From Phoebastria nigripes (Eukaryota > Chordata > Aves > Procellariiformes > Diomedeidae), in contig JAYKAV010001798.1 in the NCBI GenBank assembly GCA_035582835.1, forward strand, positions 1,212,037-1,276,036: a DNA stretch of 64,000 bases, read 5' to 3'. Both the position numbers and the translations under genes were made by a program. Below, one piece after another: positions 1 through 13,000 of the stretch. Position 1 is the stretch's first letter. Every line of letters starts with the position of its first letter. The notes beneath the pieces were generated by a model. The model made no database searches. It was not told the origin of the DNA and saw nothing but the letters and a program-made list of their open reading frames with translations.

Positions 1-3000
1 CTTAGAGTGCAGCAGCCCTTAAATAAAGTAAATTTTGGGAATTAATAGGTGGAACTGACCTCTTTTTGCTGCTGAAAAACAAGGAAATCCCTATCTGTGC
101 ATTCTATTAAAATAGCTTGAAAATAAATTATATGCTGCTTTTATGATGACAGTCATGCAGATTTATATTATTATTACAAATTATTATTACAGTTATTTCA
201 AGTAATTTTGTTACTTGGCTTTCAGGGGCTTATCACACAAAAAGAAAAAAGGGCAGTGACCTGATATCTCACATGAAAGATAAAGACACATAAGCTGTCT
301 AAACAGCCACCTCACTACACATGGAGAAGAAAATCGTTTTTATGCAAATAGAGTCTGAGACCAAAATGCCTTTCTCCCTCACCTCCTTTCTATTTCATGA
401 TTAAATAAATCATAAAGCTGTCACTAGAGACCACAAAGAAAGAGGTCTCAAATGGTAGAAATGAGAGCTTTCTGCATTTGTCTATTTTTAATTTCAAAAG
501 GTATTTTGAATTAAAAAAGAAAGAGAGGGAAAAAAGAGCATAATGCTATTTGCATGCCTGATTCCCCAGGAGTACAAACAAGCTCTACGTCCTCTTGTAA
601 TAATACAATGAATTTTCAAAAACAAACACAAATAAATGAAAATTAAACTATGATCCATAAATTTAATTGAGATTCACAGTGTCCGATGCTTTTCAAATTC
701 AAATTACCACCAGACAGTGCATCTTTTTGCATAACTTATGCAGATAAAGCATAGGTGATAGCTTCTCCCCTCTCCCTTCTTTTTATGAAGAGATATACTT
801 CAGTCATAGTGCTGGAATTTTTGCACATGAAAGCTGAATAATGATTTATCATTTTTCATAGATGCACCATATCACGTTGTACGGTGCTTAGAGCTCAGTA
901 CAGAAAGTGAGCAGGGAAAAACAAGCATTTTTGTGTTGAAGAACAGACCGAAATTGAATTCTTCTGTCATTAGAGCAAATACCCAAAGGTAACTACAGTT
1001 GTTTTGTGTCAGAAGTCTTTGGTCTTCAGTAAATAAGATTAAATGCCCCAGTGGTGACACAGAACTCTCTGCAGATCAGCCATATCACTTTGGAAATTGA
1101 ATATACACATATGTCTTATCTAACGGGGGTGTGACTTTGGAGCTGGAAGAACTAAATCGTGGACAGTGCCTGCCAAAAAGGGGCTACTCCAGAAGAGATG
1201 TTATGGAATAGTTAAGGTTTAATTTACAGTATTTGCATTCAGGACAACTTCACTGGGTAGTGAAGTTCTTAGTCCTTGATCTTGTAGATATTTCAGCTCT
1301 TAATTAGTGTGACCTAAGGAAAAAAAGCCTTTGCCTACAGAAAAACATTTTTTAAGCAGAGATATTTAAAAGCACACACACAGCCTTGGGTGTCTAAAGG
1401 GTTGGGATCCCCCCCAGCTGCATGGGGTTGCATTTCAGGGCCATGTTTGGTACCCCACGCTCACTGGGAATGTGGGAGAGATGGCTTTGGATGCTTTTTG
1501 GTGGAAAAAGGACCTGAAGAGGAGTCTCCAATGTGTGGGGTGGGCTGGAGTGTGAGGGACTCTCTCCGTGGTGGTGCTCCCTCGGGGGGATGGCTCGAGC
1601 CCCATGGGGACCTCCGGGGAGCAGGGCTTGAGCCATCCCCCTGAGGGAGCACTGGTGGTTTGCTTGCAGTGGGAATCCCAGCAGCAGCATTATTCAGTGC
1701 ATTTTTCTTCCTGATGTTTACCCCTCTGATGACAACCATTGCACTCCAGATCTTCCTCCCCCATTTGTTGGACTGAACAAGCTTGGGGCTTTTCATATCT
1801 CCTGTCAACCCACAGGTTCTCCATCCTCCTGGTCATCTGAACAGCAACTGAAATATAAGCCCATATATCTGAGGGAGTACATGTCTCTCTTCATTTTGAA
1901 CCAGGGAGATGCAATGTTTAACCATGCAGGAGTAAGCTGAAGGGTGGCGTTTCGAAGGTGCGAGGAAGAAATGTTTTAGGCAGCTTGTATTGTGAACTAG
2001 CATGATGTTTTTCGATGGGAAGAAAGGGAAAAAATCCTTTAAAACCATGTAGGAACATCACCAGAGACACTATTTTAACTGTTAGTTAATGGTAAAACAA
2101 AATATTTCCTACCCATGAAAGTACAAATCATGTATTGAATCAGATTCCAAAGATGATGTAGTATGATAAGAAATGCCAAAAGTGATATGCAGAATGCTAA
2201 CTCCTGTGAGAAAATAAGAAGAGTGCTTCACCAGTGTTGTCATGACACGAACTAGTCATTATCACTACGTTCAGTGAAAAAGCTCTGTTTCCACAGCACT
2301 TTTCCATGATATCCTTTAATTGGAGGAAGGGAGTAAAACCAGTGGTGTGAGGAACATCAGCCGGGGTTTTAAGAAAATGAACAAATATGGCATTTCAGTG
2401 TGGGTTGTGTAAAAATCACATGCAGGAAAAAAACAAAGTTGAAGTTCACATACTTAAAAATGATCACTGCCATATGACAGAGGCCATTTTGCTCGTGACA
2501 TAGACACATTTCAGCTCAGATCTGCAAATCTGACCACGACATCATCTCGCGGTATCACCCTTCCTCTCTTGGTCACTCTTCTTTTTCTGTTCTTCAGCAC
2601 ACTCTGCACCTTTCTGCTTCCTGAGCTTTCCTATCCCTTCCTCTGTCTCCAGCCCAGGGGCAACCCCATCCTCAGCTGCGTCCCCTGCTCCTTCCTCTGT
2701 CCCCAGAACCATGTGCTACTCTTCTCAACATCTTCCTCTTCCCAAAATGTCAGTGTCACTCGTAATCCAGGAAAATATTGAAACCCAGCACCCCTAAATT
2801 CACACACCAACGGGAATTGACATCTTTCCCACGCGCCTGTTTTTATTCCCAGTACCTGATGATGAAGAGAGCTGGGTACCAGATTGCTGCTTTGGTGTGA
2901 CTGAAAACCACTGCCACTGTTTTTTCAGACAGTTGGCCACATCAAACCTTAATTTTGCTCCTTTACTTGCTGCTGGTAAATTAGGAGCCAGGGAAGCAGA

Positions 3001-3673
3001 CTACAGTCAGGCAAGCTCCCAGGGAATTTACCCAGTAAGGATTTTACCTGCCTATGGTGAGGTTTGGCTGCCCAGTCACAGAACTGGAATATATTATCTT
3101 CATTCTCTCCTTTAATCAAGTCCCAATAATCCTTGGAGGAAACCCTCTTCAACAGATCTGAACCCAGGAAATCACACTGCTTACTGAGAGGCAATCAAAC
3201 ACACAAGAAGGCTCTGAGTATTCGCATAGCTTTGTGTTCACATGGGGAAGCCGTACACTCCAGGTGCAGCCACAGAGCTGCAGAAGGCAAAGCCAAGCCA
3301 TAGCTGCTCTACCAGTGGTGGTAGGACAGCATACGATGTACACAGGCTTTCAACAGGTGACGAGAATAATCTCATGCACAGGATTTGTCTGCTACTAATA
3401 CATGCAAATATCTGATTGCGCAGAGGCATCACCAGCCTCTCCGACAGCTCCTGAGCGTGTGCGTGAGCAACTTGGGTAACAGCTCGCACAAGCGAGGTGC
3501 ACTGGCAGTTAGGCACAAGCAACCATCAGCATGCTACTCTGAAGCTGAAGAGTCACATACTGAAACCATCTGTAAATCCAGTGGATTTGCTGAAACCACA
3601 ATTTATGCTGTTTCCGTATTTCTGAAATTATTCTTATTCTTTAGCATGCAGAGGAAATTAAGTCACATTTTCC
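1..3673. other. AT-rich flank or intron 3' of TRIM55, no gene seen
   Basis: No conserved exon, tRNA or known repeat was recognised on either strand. It lies 3' of the last TRIM55 exon found, so it is either TRIM55 3' UTR and intergenic DNA, or TRIM55's last intron if the alternative donor near 3740 is used. I looked for the conserved TRIM55 C-terminal tail (FSFSWLNSLNE-like) on the minus strand and for CRH, which follows TRIM55 in human, on the plus strand. Neither was found. Confidence 0.5.
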
Positions 3674-4027
3674 TTAACAACTGTTGTTCCCGCCTTGCTG
3701 CGCATCATAGCCCTCTGGGGTGACTTCGGTAGCACTGACCTTGGACGTCGCTGCAGTGGCATTACTTTCCTTACCACTCCCTGGTGCGCTCTCCTTGATC
3801 GCTGCCGCTGCCGGGGTTTCTGCCTTCTTTGCACTTGTTTCCAGAGAAACAGGAGGCCCTACTTTCCCCAACCCACTCACCGGGGTTGAGCTCGGACTGC
3901 TTGATTGCCGCAACTGAGCCTTATACCAGCTAGGGTAAAACAAGGGATCGATGGTTTCTGCTGTGGCCGGTACTTGAGTGTCAGACTCTGGGGTCTGTTG
4001 AGAACCACTTGGTGTCACAACCTCATC
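3674..4027 (-). CDS. TRIM55: TRIM55 coding exon 9 (C-terminal region, read to stop)
   Basis: 354 nt including the stop, residues 402-518, starting [11 protein letters not shown]. It contains [12 protein letters not shown], conserved with the human TRIM55 tail, and ends GGNNSC. The acceptor is ttaag|GAT. A strong donor AAG|gtcagt sits at 3740/3739 in phase 0, exactly where the human alignment moves on to a further segment. The stop at 3674 may therefore belong to a read-through isoform, with a missing terminal exon beyond it. Confidence 0.85.
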   Translation of the reverse strand, partial: DEVVTPSGSQQTPESDTQVPATAETIDPLFYPSWYKAQLRQSSSPSSTPVSGLGKVGPPVSLETSAKKAETPAAAAIKESAPGSGKESNATAATSKVSATEVTPEGYDAQQGGNNSC

Positions 4028-7000
4028 CTTAATCAGGACAGATAAAGAGAAGAACAAGCAGAGTGCACCATGTTACCTTCCTGCCATAGCCACGTTGCTC
4101 TGCATGCTGCGTTTCTTATATCTCACTGCAAGGAATAGATTTGTCCTAATATATGGTCCAAAAGAATTACAATCAAAATGCGAAGCAAAAGCAACTGTCA
4201 TTTGAATAACACAGATATGGGAAAGAAAATAAGTTACCCAAAATATAGAATAGGAGGGTAGAATTAGCTGGGAAGGGGATGCTGACTGAGAAAGGAGTGA
4301 GCAAGCAGTTTCTTAATTCAGATAAACACCCAATTCAATCCTAAAAATATAAGAAATTCTGCATAAGAGCCTCATGAATCAGTACCAGCCATGAACGACA
4401 GGTATAGGTACCTTCGAATGGCTTGTTGGGTTTTGGGTTAAGAACAACACGTTTGCCAATGAGTCTGTTGATATGAGCACTCAGAATATGGGGAATACAC
4501 AGACACTGGAGAGAAACATTTGCCCACCAGCCTTGCTATCAATGCTATAAGCCAAGCACAGTTTCTCTGCCAGGAAGAGGAGCAGCCAGCTGAACAGCAC
4601 CTCTCTACCTGCATCAAGCTCTCAGGGCTCACCCACATGGTACCAGCTATCACCACAGAATTTCTGCTTTGCCTTTCTTACACCAGAAGGCAAAAGCTGA
4701 AGTAGAGGTATCCCACACACCGCAATACCCACATGCCACGTCTGACTCCATGTCTGGCCATCTCCTAATGGCATTCTACAGTTGCTACAGCAGCATGCCG
4801 TACCTTTCCCATTTTAGCCTGAGAAGTGAGGGACTTCATGTTAGTGGGCAGAATTGCTTATGTCTAGTTCTTGGTTGCATAAAAACCTACATCAGTTAGG
4901 CGACATAAGTTTAGTTAAGTCAGTGCAAATCCTCAAAAGACAAACTTTGGTTAAATCAATAAAACCTGATTTAAGAGCATCTTCACACAACAAACTCATG
5001 TATGTTTTTAAATCAAAGCAAGAATGAATCTATAGTATTTATTTTCCCTTGTTTTATGTGGCGAGCTTGCTACAATCAAAGATTCTTTAGGTGCTCTCTT
5101 GTTTTCACGCTGGCCTCCTAAAATATCTTCACAGCAGCCTTTACCCGCCCAGCAACTTCACTGGCTAAATTGCATAAGAGGAGAATTTGCTAAGTTAATT
5201 GTGTGTAAGGCCAGCTAAAGTAGCACATGAAGTATATATTTTTATGTAGGTCTTCTAGAATATGTGGCAATTATGGTCTCATTCTAATTGCATTCCTTAA
5301 GAAAAAGTGCTGGCCTAAATTATTCACACCCTGAATCTGTTTGCTGCTAGGTTGAAAGAGGCAGTTTCCTCTCCTGTTTGGTGTATGATATCCCTGCATC
5401 CACCTAAATGATATCCCTAGGATGACCAGAGCAGAAGGCGACAAATGCCATTCACAGAAAATGGATTAGAAGTATGATCTAAAAATTGGTGGTGGAAAGC
5501 TCACTAAATCCAGAGGGAATGCCAAATTCTCCTAGTATAAATATTTTAACAACCATTTCATTTATAATAGTTAGTCTGAATTAAATCACAGCAAGCAGAA
5601 CATCCATTGTAATGCGCTTAACTCCCAAACTGAACCCTTTTATTTATATCTTATGTATCCCATATATATCTCAATTTATCTAGCAGCGTGATTTTTTGCC
5701 TATCAAGCGATATATACACAGTTCAAGAGGACAGGGTACAGTTGCGTATCTGTGTACAAGGGCAATAAACAATTTTGCTCTCCAGTGCATCGACTCCCTT
5801 AGCCGTACTCCTGACGTATGGTGCCTACAGGCCACAGGGGAGCGTTTTCTTGCTCTGCCAGGGTGCACTCAGCATAGCTGGCAGGGCAGCGGGGTACCAG
5901 GGGCTCTTACCTGACCAGCTGGGGCAGCGGGCAGTGGCACTGGAGCAGGTTCGGCTGGGGCCTCTCCCGCTGCGCTCTGCGGTTTGGGGTCCTGCTGAGG
6001 TGGCTGTGATGCTCTCTCAGCCCCTTCCTCCTCCACCTCTTCCTCTTCCTCTCCTGATGACTCCGTGTGGACTTCATCCAAATCTTCATCATCCACTGTC
6101 TCCTCTTCTTCCTCTTCTCCCTCTTCCTCTAATAGGACATGCGTAAAAGGACAGGGCTGAGCACCACTTGAAGATGGCTACAGTCTTTATGTAATTAAAA
6201 AGCCATTTACAATTGCATGGCAAAGCTACTGATAATCTGCTGCCTGGCAGAGGACGCAGGCTGGGGAGAGGGCATTGGTGAGGAGCCTGCTCCCACCAGC
6301 CTGGACTGGGCACTGCCATTGAGCTGCCAGCGGGTACTTTGCAGCAGGGAGGACACTGAACATACACGCTTGTTAAAATCTTAAGCTGGGCCTTTCCATG
6401 GGAAGGACGACAGAAAGTCCTGCCAATGCAGTTATCCTCATGAGGGATGTGCAGCACGGCCCTGCACTTTTTGAGGAGAGGATACCTGGTCTGGCACAAT
6501 CTGCCAGGAAAAAAGTCCCTCTTGCAATTTTAGGTATATGTTTGTTTTAAAAACCATTGAAGCCATCATAATAAATCTTTACCAGGTCAGTGCTTTGCAA
6601 TACATGACTGGACATTTGGGATACCAACCTCCCTAAAACCAGACTGTCAAACTTGGTCAAACCATTGCTCTTGTGTCATCTGACACATCCTGTTGTCAGC
6701 ATTTGTGGCTCGGCTCGTTTCCAGAGGGAGCCCTCTAACAGTGCATTTTCTTTTGCATAATCACACTATTCATCCTCAGAAATGTCAGATGTTGTTCAGA
6801 GCCATCCTAGCACTTCAGAGAAATAAACATAGATGGATGCATTAACCCAAGCTCCAAACTGGCTGCGCATTTTGCACAGGTTACAGTTCTGCCTGAGTAT
6901 GGAAGGAATGTAGATCTGCAAATTAAGTAATGCCCTCATAACAGAGAAATGTTTCTGCAGAAAAATACACTCCTATAAGCAGAGTGCTGAATCTCTGCTT

Positions 7001-10000
7001 CCATGTCCCCTGGCTGCAGAGGACCTCATTGACTGTAGTAGGAGTTTCAGATGCAGGACTGAACTCCCGATTGCCAAAGCCCTTGCTAATGCCTTGTCCC
7101 CAAGAGGTGGGTGTCACATTCCCCATCACATGGTGGGGGTGTGTGCCTGGAGCATGAGGTCACGATCTTGGCTGATGCACGTGTGTGGCAGGGATGTGGC
7201 AGCTGTGGCTGATCACAGGGATGAACTGGGCACGAGGCTGTGACTAGGGATTGTCCCTCCCAGGACAAATCCCTGGAGGTTCATGGCCCTGCGAGATGGC
7301 ACCTGCTCCTCTGCTGCTGACTGGTGCCACAGCTGCTGTCCCATTACATGGACCCCTGGGCCAAGTACAGCTAGTCCATGGATCCCAACCTACAGACTGC
7401 ACAGCAGGCACGCAAGGTCCCTCGCAGGGAGCAGCGACACGCTCTGAAGTTAGTGTAAGTTGTGGCAGGGGAGTAAGCAATGGGTGGCATCTGCATGAGA
7501 CTTAACTGGGCTGATAAAGGTAAATGTAAATATACTAGCAGAATCCAGCGCTAGCAAGAAAATTAGAGATATCCAGATTACTATTACTGCTGCTTTTTAC
7601 TAAGAGAGATCTGCTTATTCAAAACACTTACTTCCATTAACTTCTTGTGGCTTACTCTGTAAGGTAAAGCATAGATGAGCCTAGATTTCAGGCTACTCTG
7701 GTAAATGTAGAATTACAACTTTGCGTTATTACATAGACATATTAAGCATGTTTAGTCATGATGTCATGACAAATGACATGACACAAGATGTTAAATGCAT
7801 GAAAGATGATGACAATTTTTCCTTCCCTCTATAATTCTGTGATCTTGAATTTCGATTATGTTTGTGTTAAATTTCTCGATTATTATAAAAAAAGAGCTAA
7901 AAAAAAGTATCTTTCCTAAGTACTTCTTTTAGTAGCAAATATTCTATTTCTTTAATGACTTTCTAGAGCAGACAGGCCATACAACAGTGGCATCTTTTAG
8001 GGAAAAAAGGATTTTACAGGCTGAGATAAAAGCTTAATTTTGTGGTCCCTTCACATGAGGAGTCAGTAAAGATCATGGGCTTAGGAAAGTGTTGAGGCCA
8101 CATAAAAGGTAAGATTAATGGTGTCGACAGATTATGTGATTTTTTGACTGCAATGGATTTTGCTTTTGATTATAATTGATGCAAAATGGTCTAGTTGCAC
8201 TTTGGATGGAGAGAAATATCTGATTCAAGTTTTCCTACTCAGTTTCATGATGTAAATTACACACAGCTGCAATTTAAGAAAGCAATTGAGGTGAAATAAA
8301 TGACATACCTCTGTCAAAATCAATTTCTCGTATTATCTTTTCTTCTCTACTGAGGTTCACTGTGAATTGGTTCATATTTTCATATCCATCCTCTATTTTT
8401 TCCATTTGAAATCCTTTAGATGCTTCAGTAATTCTAAAACAGAGAGATTGGTTATTGGCATTTGGATTTGCAGATAAATTTGTAATTTGTAATTCATTAT
8501 AAAGATCAAGAGTCTCAAGTTTAAATACTTACTTTTGTAGCAAAGTTTTGGCATTCTGTGAAAACAAAAAGGAAATAACTGACTTCTTAAATGGTTCCAT
8601 TTTTTCAGAGGTTTTATGCAGTGAGATCTAATTCTTACACTGGCTGCTTCTAAACGCACTAATATGGATCTCATAAATGACAACCATGAGATCTATGAAT
8701 GAGATCAAATTTGGATGGTAATTAGTATACAGCTGAGTAAACCTTTTCATTCACTGAAGACTTTTTAATTAAAATCTGAATATGATGGGAAATACATGCA
8801 ATTTTTACAAAAATGAAATGGAAATATTTTTGCTCTTTTTTTTGTGTTTGTGGTGAAAAGCAATTGTTCTGTTACCATCTTTAGTCACAGTAACTATATC
8901 TTTGACTATCCATAAGGGCATACTTCTGGAGCCACAAAATTTTATTTGTCTGGAAAGAATATTATACTCTTCAAAGGCAATTCTTTGATGAAAATAAGTT
9001 GTTGGGGTTTTTTTTTGTAGAAAACACCCTTCCAGCCTTTAATATAGAGGAATTGTAAACTTGCAGGACAGAAATTCTACACCAATGAATTCTAATGATT
9101 TCCTAATCAGCTCTCCTAAGTTTATAGTAAGAAAAAAGAAGGGAAAAAAATGAAGTAAAGGCATAAAAATGTGACTTAGAACATAAATATTTAATTCTTG
9201 GAAAGTTAATCACTCTGTCAATATGCAAATGAAACCTATAATTCACAGAAGTTCATATACACATATATTATAGTGGTGGGACAATAAACATATGTTGGAA
9301 AATGTTAAAATTCCTGTTTCTTCTTTGGGGACCAGAAATTCCTACACAGGATAGTATATTTTTGTGCAAATAGCAAATACTCACGTTCTTGCTTTGGATA
9401 CTATTCACAAGAAGACTAGCCATTTGTCTGTGCTGATGCAAGTGTTTAAAAAATGAGTTTGTATAAATGTTCACTCAAAGATGACCAAACTCTGAATGTG
9501 CCTAAAATTGAGAAATGCTTAAATAGTATTTCGATAAACCCATCATTCTTTTTCTATGTCTATGTATAGACTTTATACCTGCAAAAACACGGCCATTTCT
9601 GGTTCTTCCATGAACTGGATTCCTGATTCAACCAGCTTTGACACAGCTTCCAAATGATCCGCATACTTCTTCATCAGGGAGCGGACGTGTTCCAGTTTCT
9701 CTTCTTGGGTTCTAGTGATTATTTGTGTCATCTCATTTTTTCTTTCTTCCAGTACAGAATAGAGATAATCAAATTTTTCACACAGCTGCTCTTTCTGTCG
9801 TCTGCAGCGTTCCTGTGAATCATTTGGTTTATGTTAAACATGTTACGTTCTTAACAGAGTTTCTATTTTTACAGTTACTTGGAAGCATTTTCATCAAAGA
9901 AATTCCTCTTTCTGAACAGTGCAAAGGATTCTAATGACCCCAGAGACTTTTATAATTTTCAAAGTCCAAGCTATTGGAACAAAAGTTTTAAAACTGTTCT

Positions 10001-13000
10001 CAAACTCTGAATTTCAAGCCACTGAAAGCCCCCAAACAGGTTATTGTATAACTTGTCAGTCTACTAAAAAATTGTGAAAGGTATTTATGATGTCTGTAGT
10101 GATATATCAAAGTCTGCAGAAAAAGTAAAAACCCCCACCGTATTAGCAGCTGGGTTCATTTGCACGAACAGAATGGTTTTTAAAGGAGCGGTCATCTCAG
10201 ATCAGCTCTGGAGAATTTTCTTTTTCTACCAGAGAACCTGGAACTATCCTGGCTGGGCTTAATTTTCACATACGCCCTCTTAGACTCTATTTTGACAATA
10301 GGTGTCCATTNTATTCCGTTTACTGTGCACTGAATGAGGTAGAGGTACCACGAAGAAAACGGTGTGTGACAAAAGCACAAAGACAAGAAAGAGGAATCAG
10401 GTTCCAACCCAATCTTCAGGCACTGATTTTCATATCATTTTTTGAGACACTTTTATTGTCCTTCCAACCAGACAACATAGCATATTTCACTGAGTAAGGA
10501 GGATGGGTTTGATGACTGCTTCATTGAGCGCTCTCTAACAAGAACACACTGCACTTGCAAAGGAGGATTTATGGGGAGGAAATCGGAGACAGGTTATCTA
10601 TAACGTCTGAGGTCTACCAAATAGAAGTACTTGAGTCATCTGTGTGCCCCAGGGCACACAGATGGGCATAACCTTATTGTGGTTATATCTGGTTGCGGAT
10701 GGTGGTGATTATTTAAACCTCTTTCCTAGGAACTGAGGCTGAATCAATTCCTCATCTTCATCCCTTGAGGCATAATGCTGAGATACTGGCAGCACAGGAT
10801 TATTAACAGTCCCAGAGTACTTTTGGAAGTGATAAGACTGATTATTCATAGCACTTGGCCAGAGAGAATCCAGCTTTTTTCTTGACTTTCAGCCAGAGCT
10901 CTTTCCTACGAGTGGTGACAGTCTGCTCTGTATTGTTCAAAGGAGAAAGCCTTTTGAAGATGGACGTGTAGCCAAAAATCACTGTCTAGGTTGAGGGGGA
11001 GGGAGCGAATACAGATCCTGTTGCATTGACCCAAGTATCCACCTCTGCTTCCCAATGAGGAAGACTAGGCTAAACAGGCACTCCTAATTTAAAACTCCTT
11101 GCAGGGGGACAGGCTTGTCCTGCCCTTCTGGAGGTCCTTGCCACTTCCCAGAAATTCCTGATTAGTGAATGATAGGGTGGGGATAAGGAAGCTTTCGAAC
11201 AAAGTGAGTCATGGTTCCTGGGTGTCATTCTATTGTTCAGACCTCAAATAATCTTCCTCTCCTCCTTCACTCCTCTCCTAGCGTTCTCCCAGTGTTTCCT
11301 GCACTTCTGCTTGCTCCAGAGTCCTCTTTGGTTTAGTCTACAGCGACGTCCTCTGAAATGTCATTCAGATCACTTGTAAAACAACCTTAATTTCAAGACA
11401 GGTGTGTGCTATCTTTGCCATTTGACACAGGACAAGCATTAGGGGAAGAAGAACAAGACAGTGATAGCAGGGTGCCCTGAGAGATCCTTCCCTATATCTA
11501 AGCTCTAATATATAGTATTTCCTGCCAGCAGATATTACAGAGTTGTGAACCTCAAGAGTAAGTCCAAAACAGGTTCCTAACTGCAAATGCTGAAATATTT
11601 CTGAAATATTCTCTTTCTGTATAAAATGTTCCCATATGAAGTCTCTGCCTGATGGAATTACCCTACTCAGATTCTGAGTAATGAAAAAGGTTAACAAATA
11701 CATGACTTTCCATTCTAAAAAGTTCTCAGCCTTTTTGTTTTTTAAGCACGGCTACAGCAAAAAGAAAGGAGTCCTTGCCATTGAGCATGAGTTGCACTGC
11801 TTGTTCTGAAGTATCTGTATTGACTGGCCTAGGCTATTAGCATTTGAAAGAAACACTGTAATTTTTCCTTCATTATTTGACTCGCATTCTTTACAGGGCT
11901 AAACAGTACTTAATTATTTGTTATTGTTTTCCAATATTTAGCATTTTATATTCCCTGTTTTTATTTTCGCATAGTACGTGAATTTGGTCTACCTTTCAAT
12001 CAGCTAAAAGCTATACAAGTATTAATCAGGTTTTTTTGTTTGTTTTTCCCTTTTTAAGGTTTGGATAGGAGCAATAGCTAAATATAGAACTGTAGGCTTA
12101 CTCCAGCTAAAAGGAAAATGATCATGTATTTTCTGCTAAAGCAGATATTTATTGTTCTCTGCAAAGTGTTAAGCAGAGAGAGGAGACAATCCTGGATTAT
12201 AAGCATTATTTCCATGTGTGCACATTTCTGAGCTCCAGCTCCAGCTTTTCATCTTCAAGGACAAACTGATGTCAATTCAGACAAAGCTCTTGTATGGTAG
12301 GAAATGTGATTTGCTTGAAATTAACATGGAAGTGCCAAGGTAAGCTCTAAGATCTATTTTCTGCAATCTCTGACTTTAAAGCTAAAAAGCCTGTTAAAAC
12401 ATCTGAAGGTAAAATGGCTGCACTTTCTCTGGGCTTCGAGTTTAAAGGTTAGACTTTAAACTGAGTGGATGACTCTGAGGAAGCTAGTTTCAGAAACTGT
12501 TGTATTTATTAAGGTATTTTTAGCACGCTGTTTTCTCCATACTTCAGACTGGATGTTTGAAGTTTTGTTTCTGGTTCAGCTAGTTCAACTTAAATAAGTA
12601 CAAGCTTTTGCTTTTGTATCATTCAAATTTCTGCAGTTAACCTACTTGAAAGGCTTGTTTCTGTCTGCAAAGTCCTGATAGCAGCCAATTTCATCCTTGC
12701 GACATGAAGGCTTACTGACTACAAAGTTCTGACTGCTGCTAACGCACTCTCTCATTTACTTGGGCTAATGGTTTTACGTTCTTTGAACCAAACTTGGCTA
12801 TTTTCTCTTCTTCCTTGCTCTGAGGAAATAGGAGCCTTGGGCAATTCTGTACGTAGATTGTGGAATCAATTTTTCTTACCAATTAGAATCTATACATCTT
12901 GGATTAACTTCTTTTTCTCTGCAGTTTCTCTTTTCTGCTCCAGCTCTGAAGGGTCAATATAATTTTAATTGGGCAGAGAGGGATGCGACTCCTTCACTAG

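Noticed and set aside
1..3600. CRH gene expected beside TRIM55 from human gene order
   Set aside because: No open frame on the plus strand resembles the CRH precursor; it probably lies left of the window.
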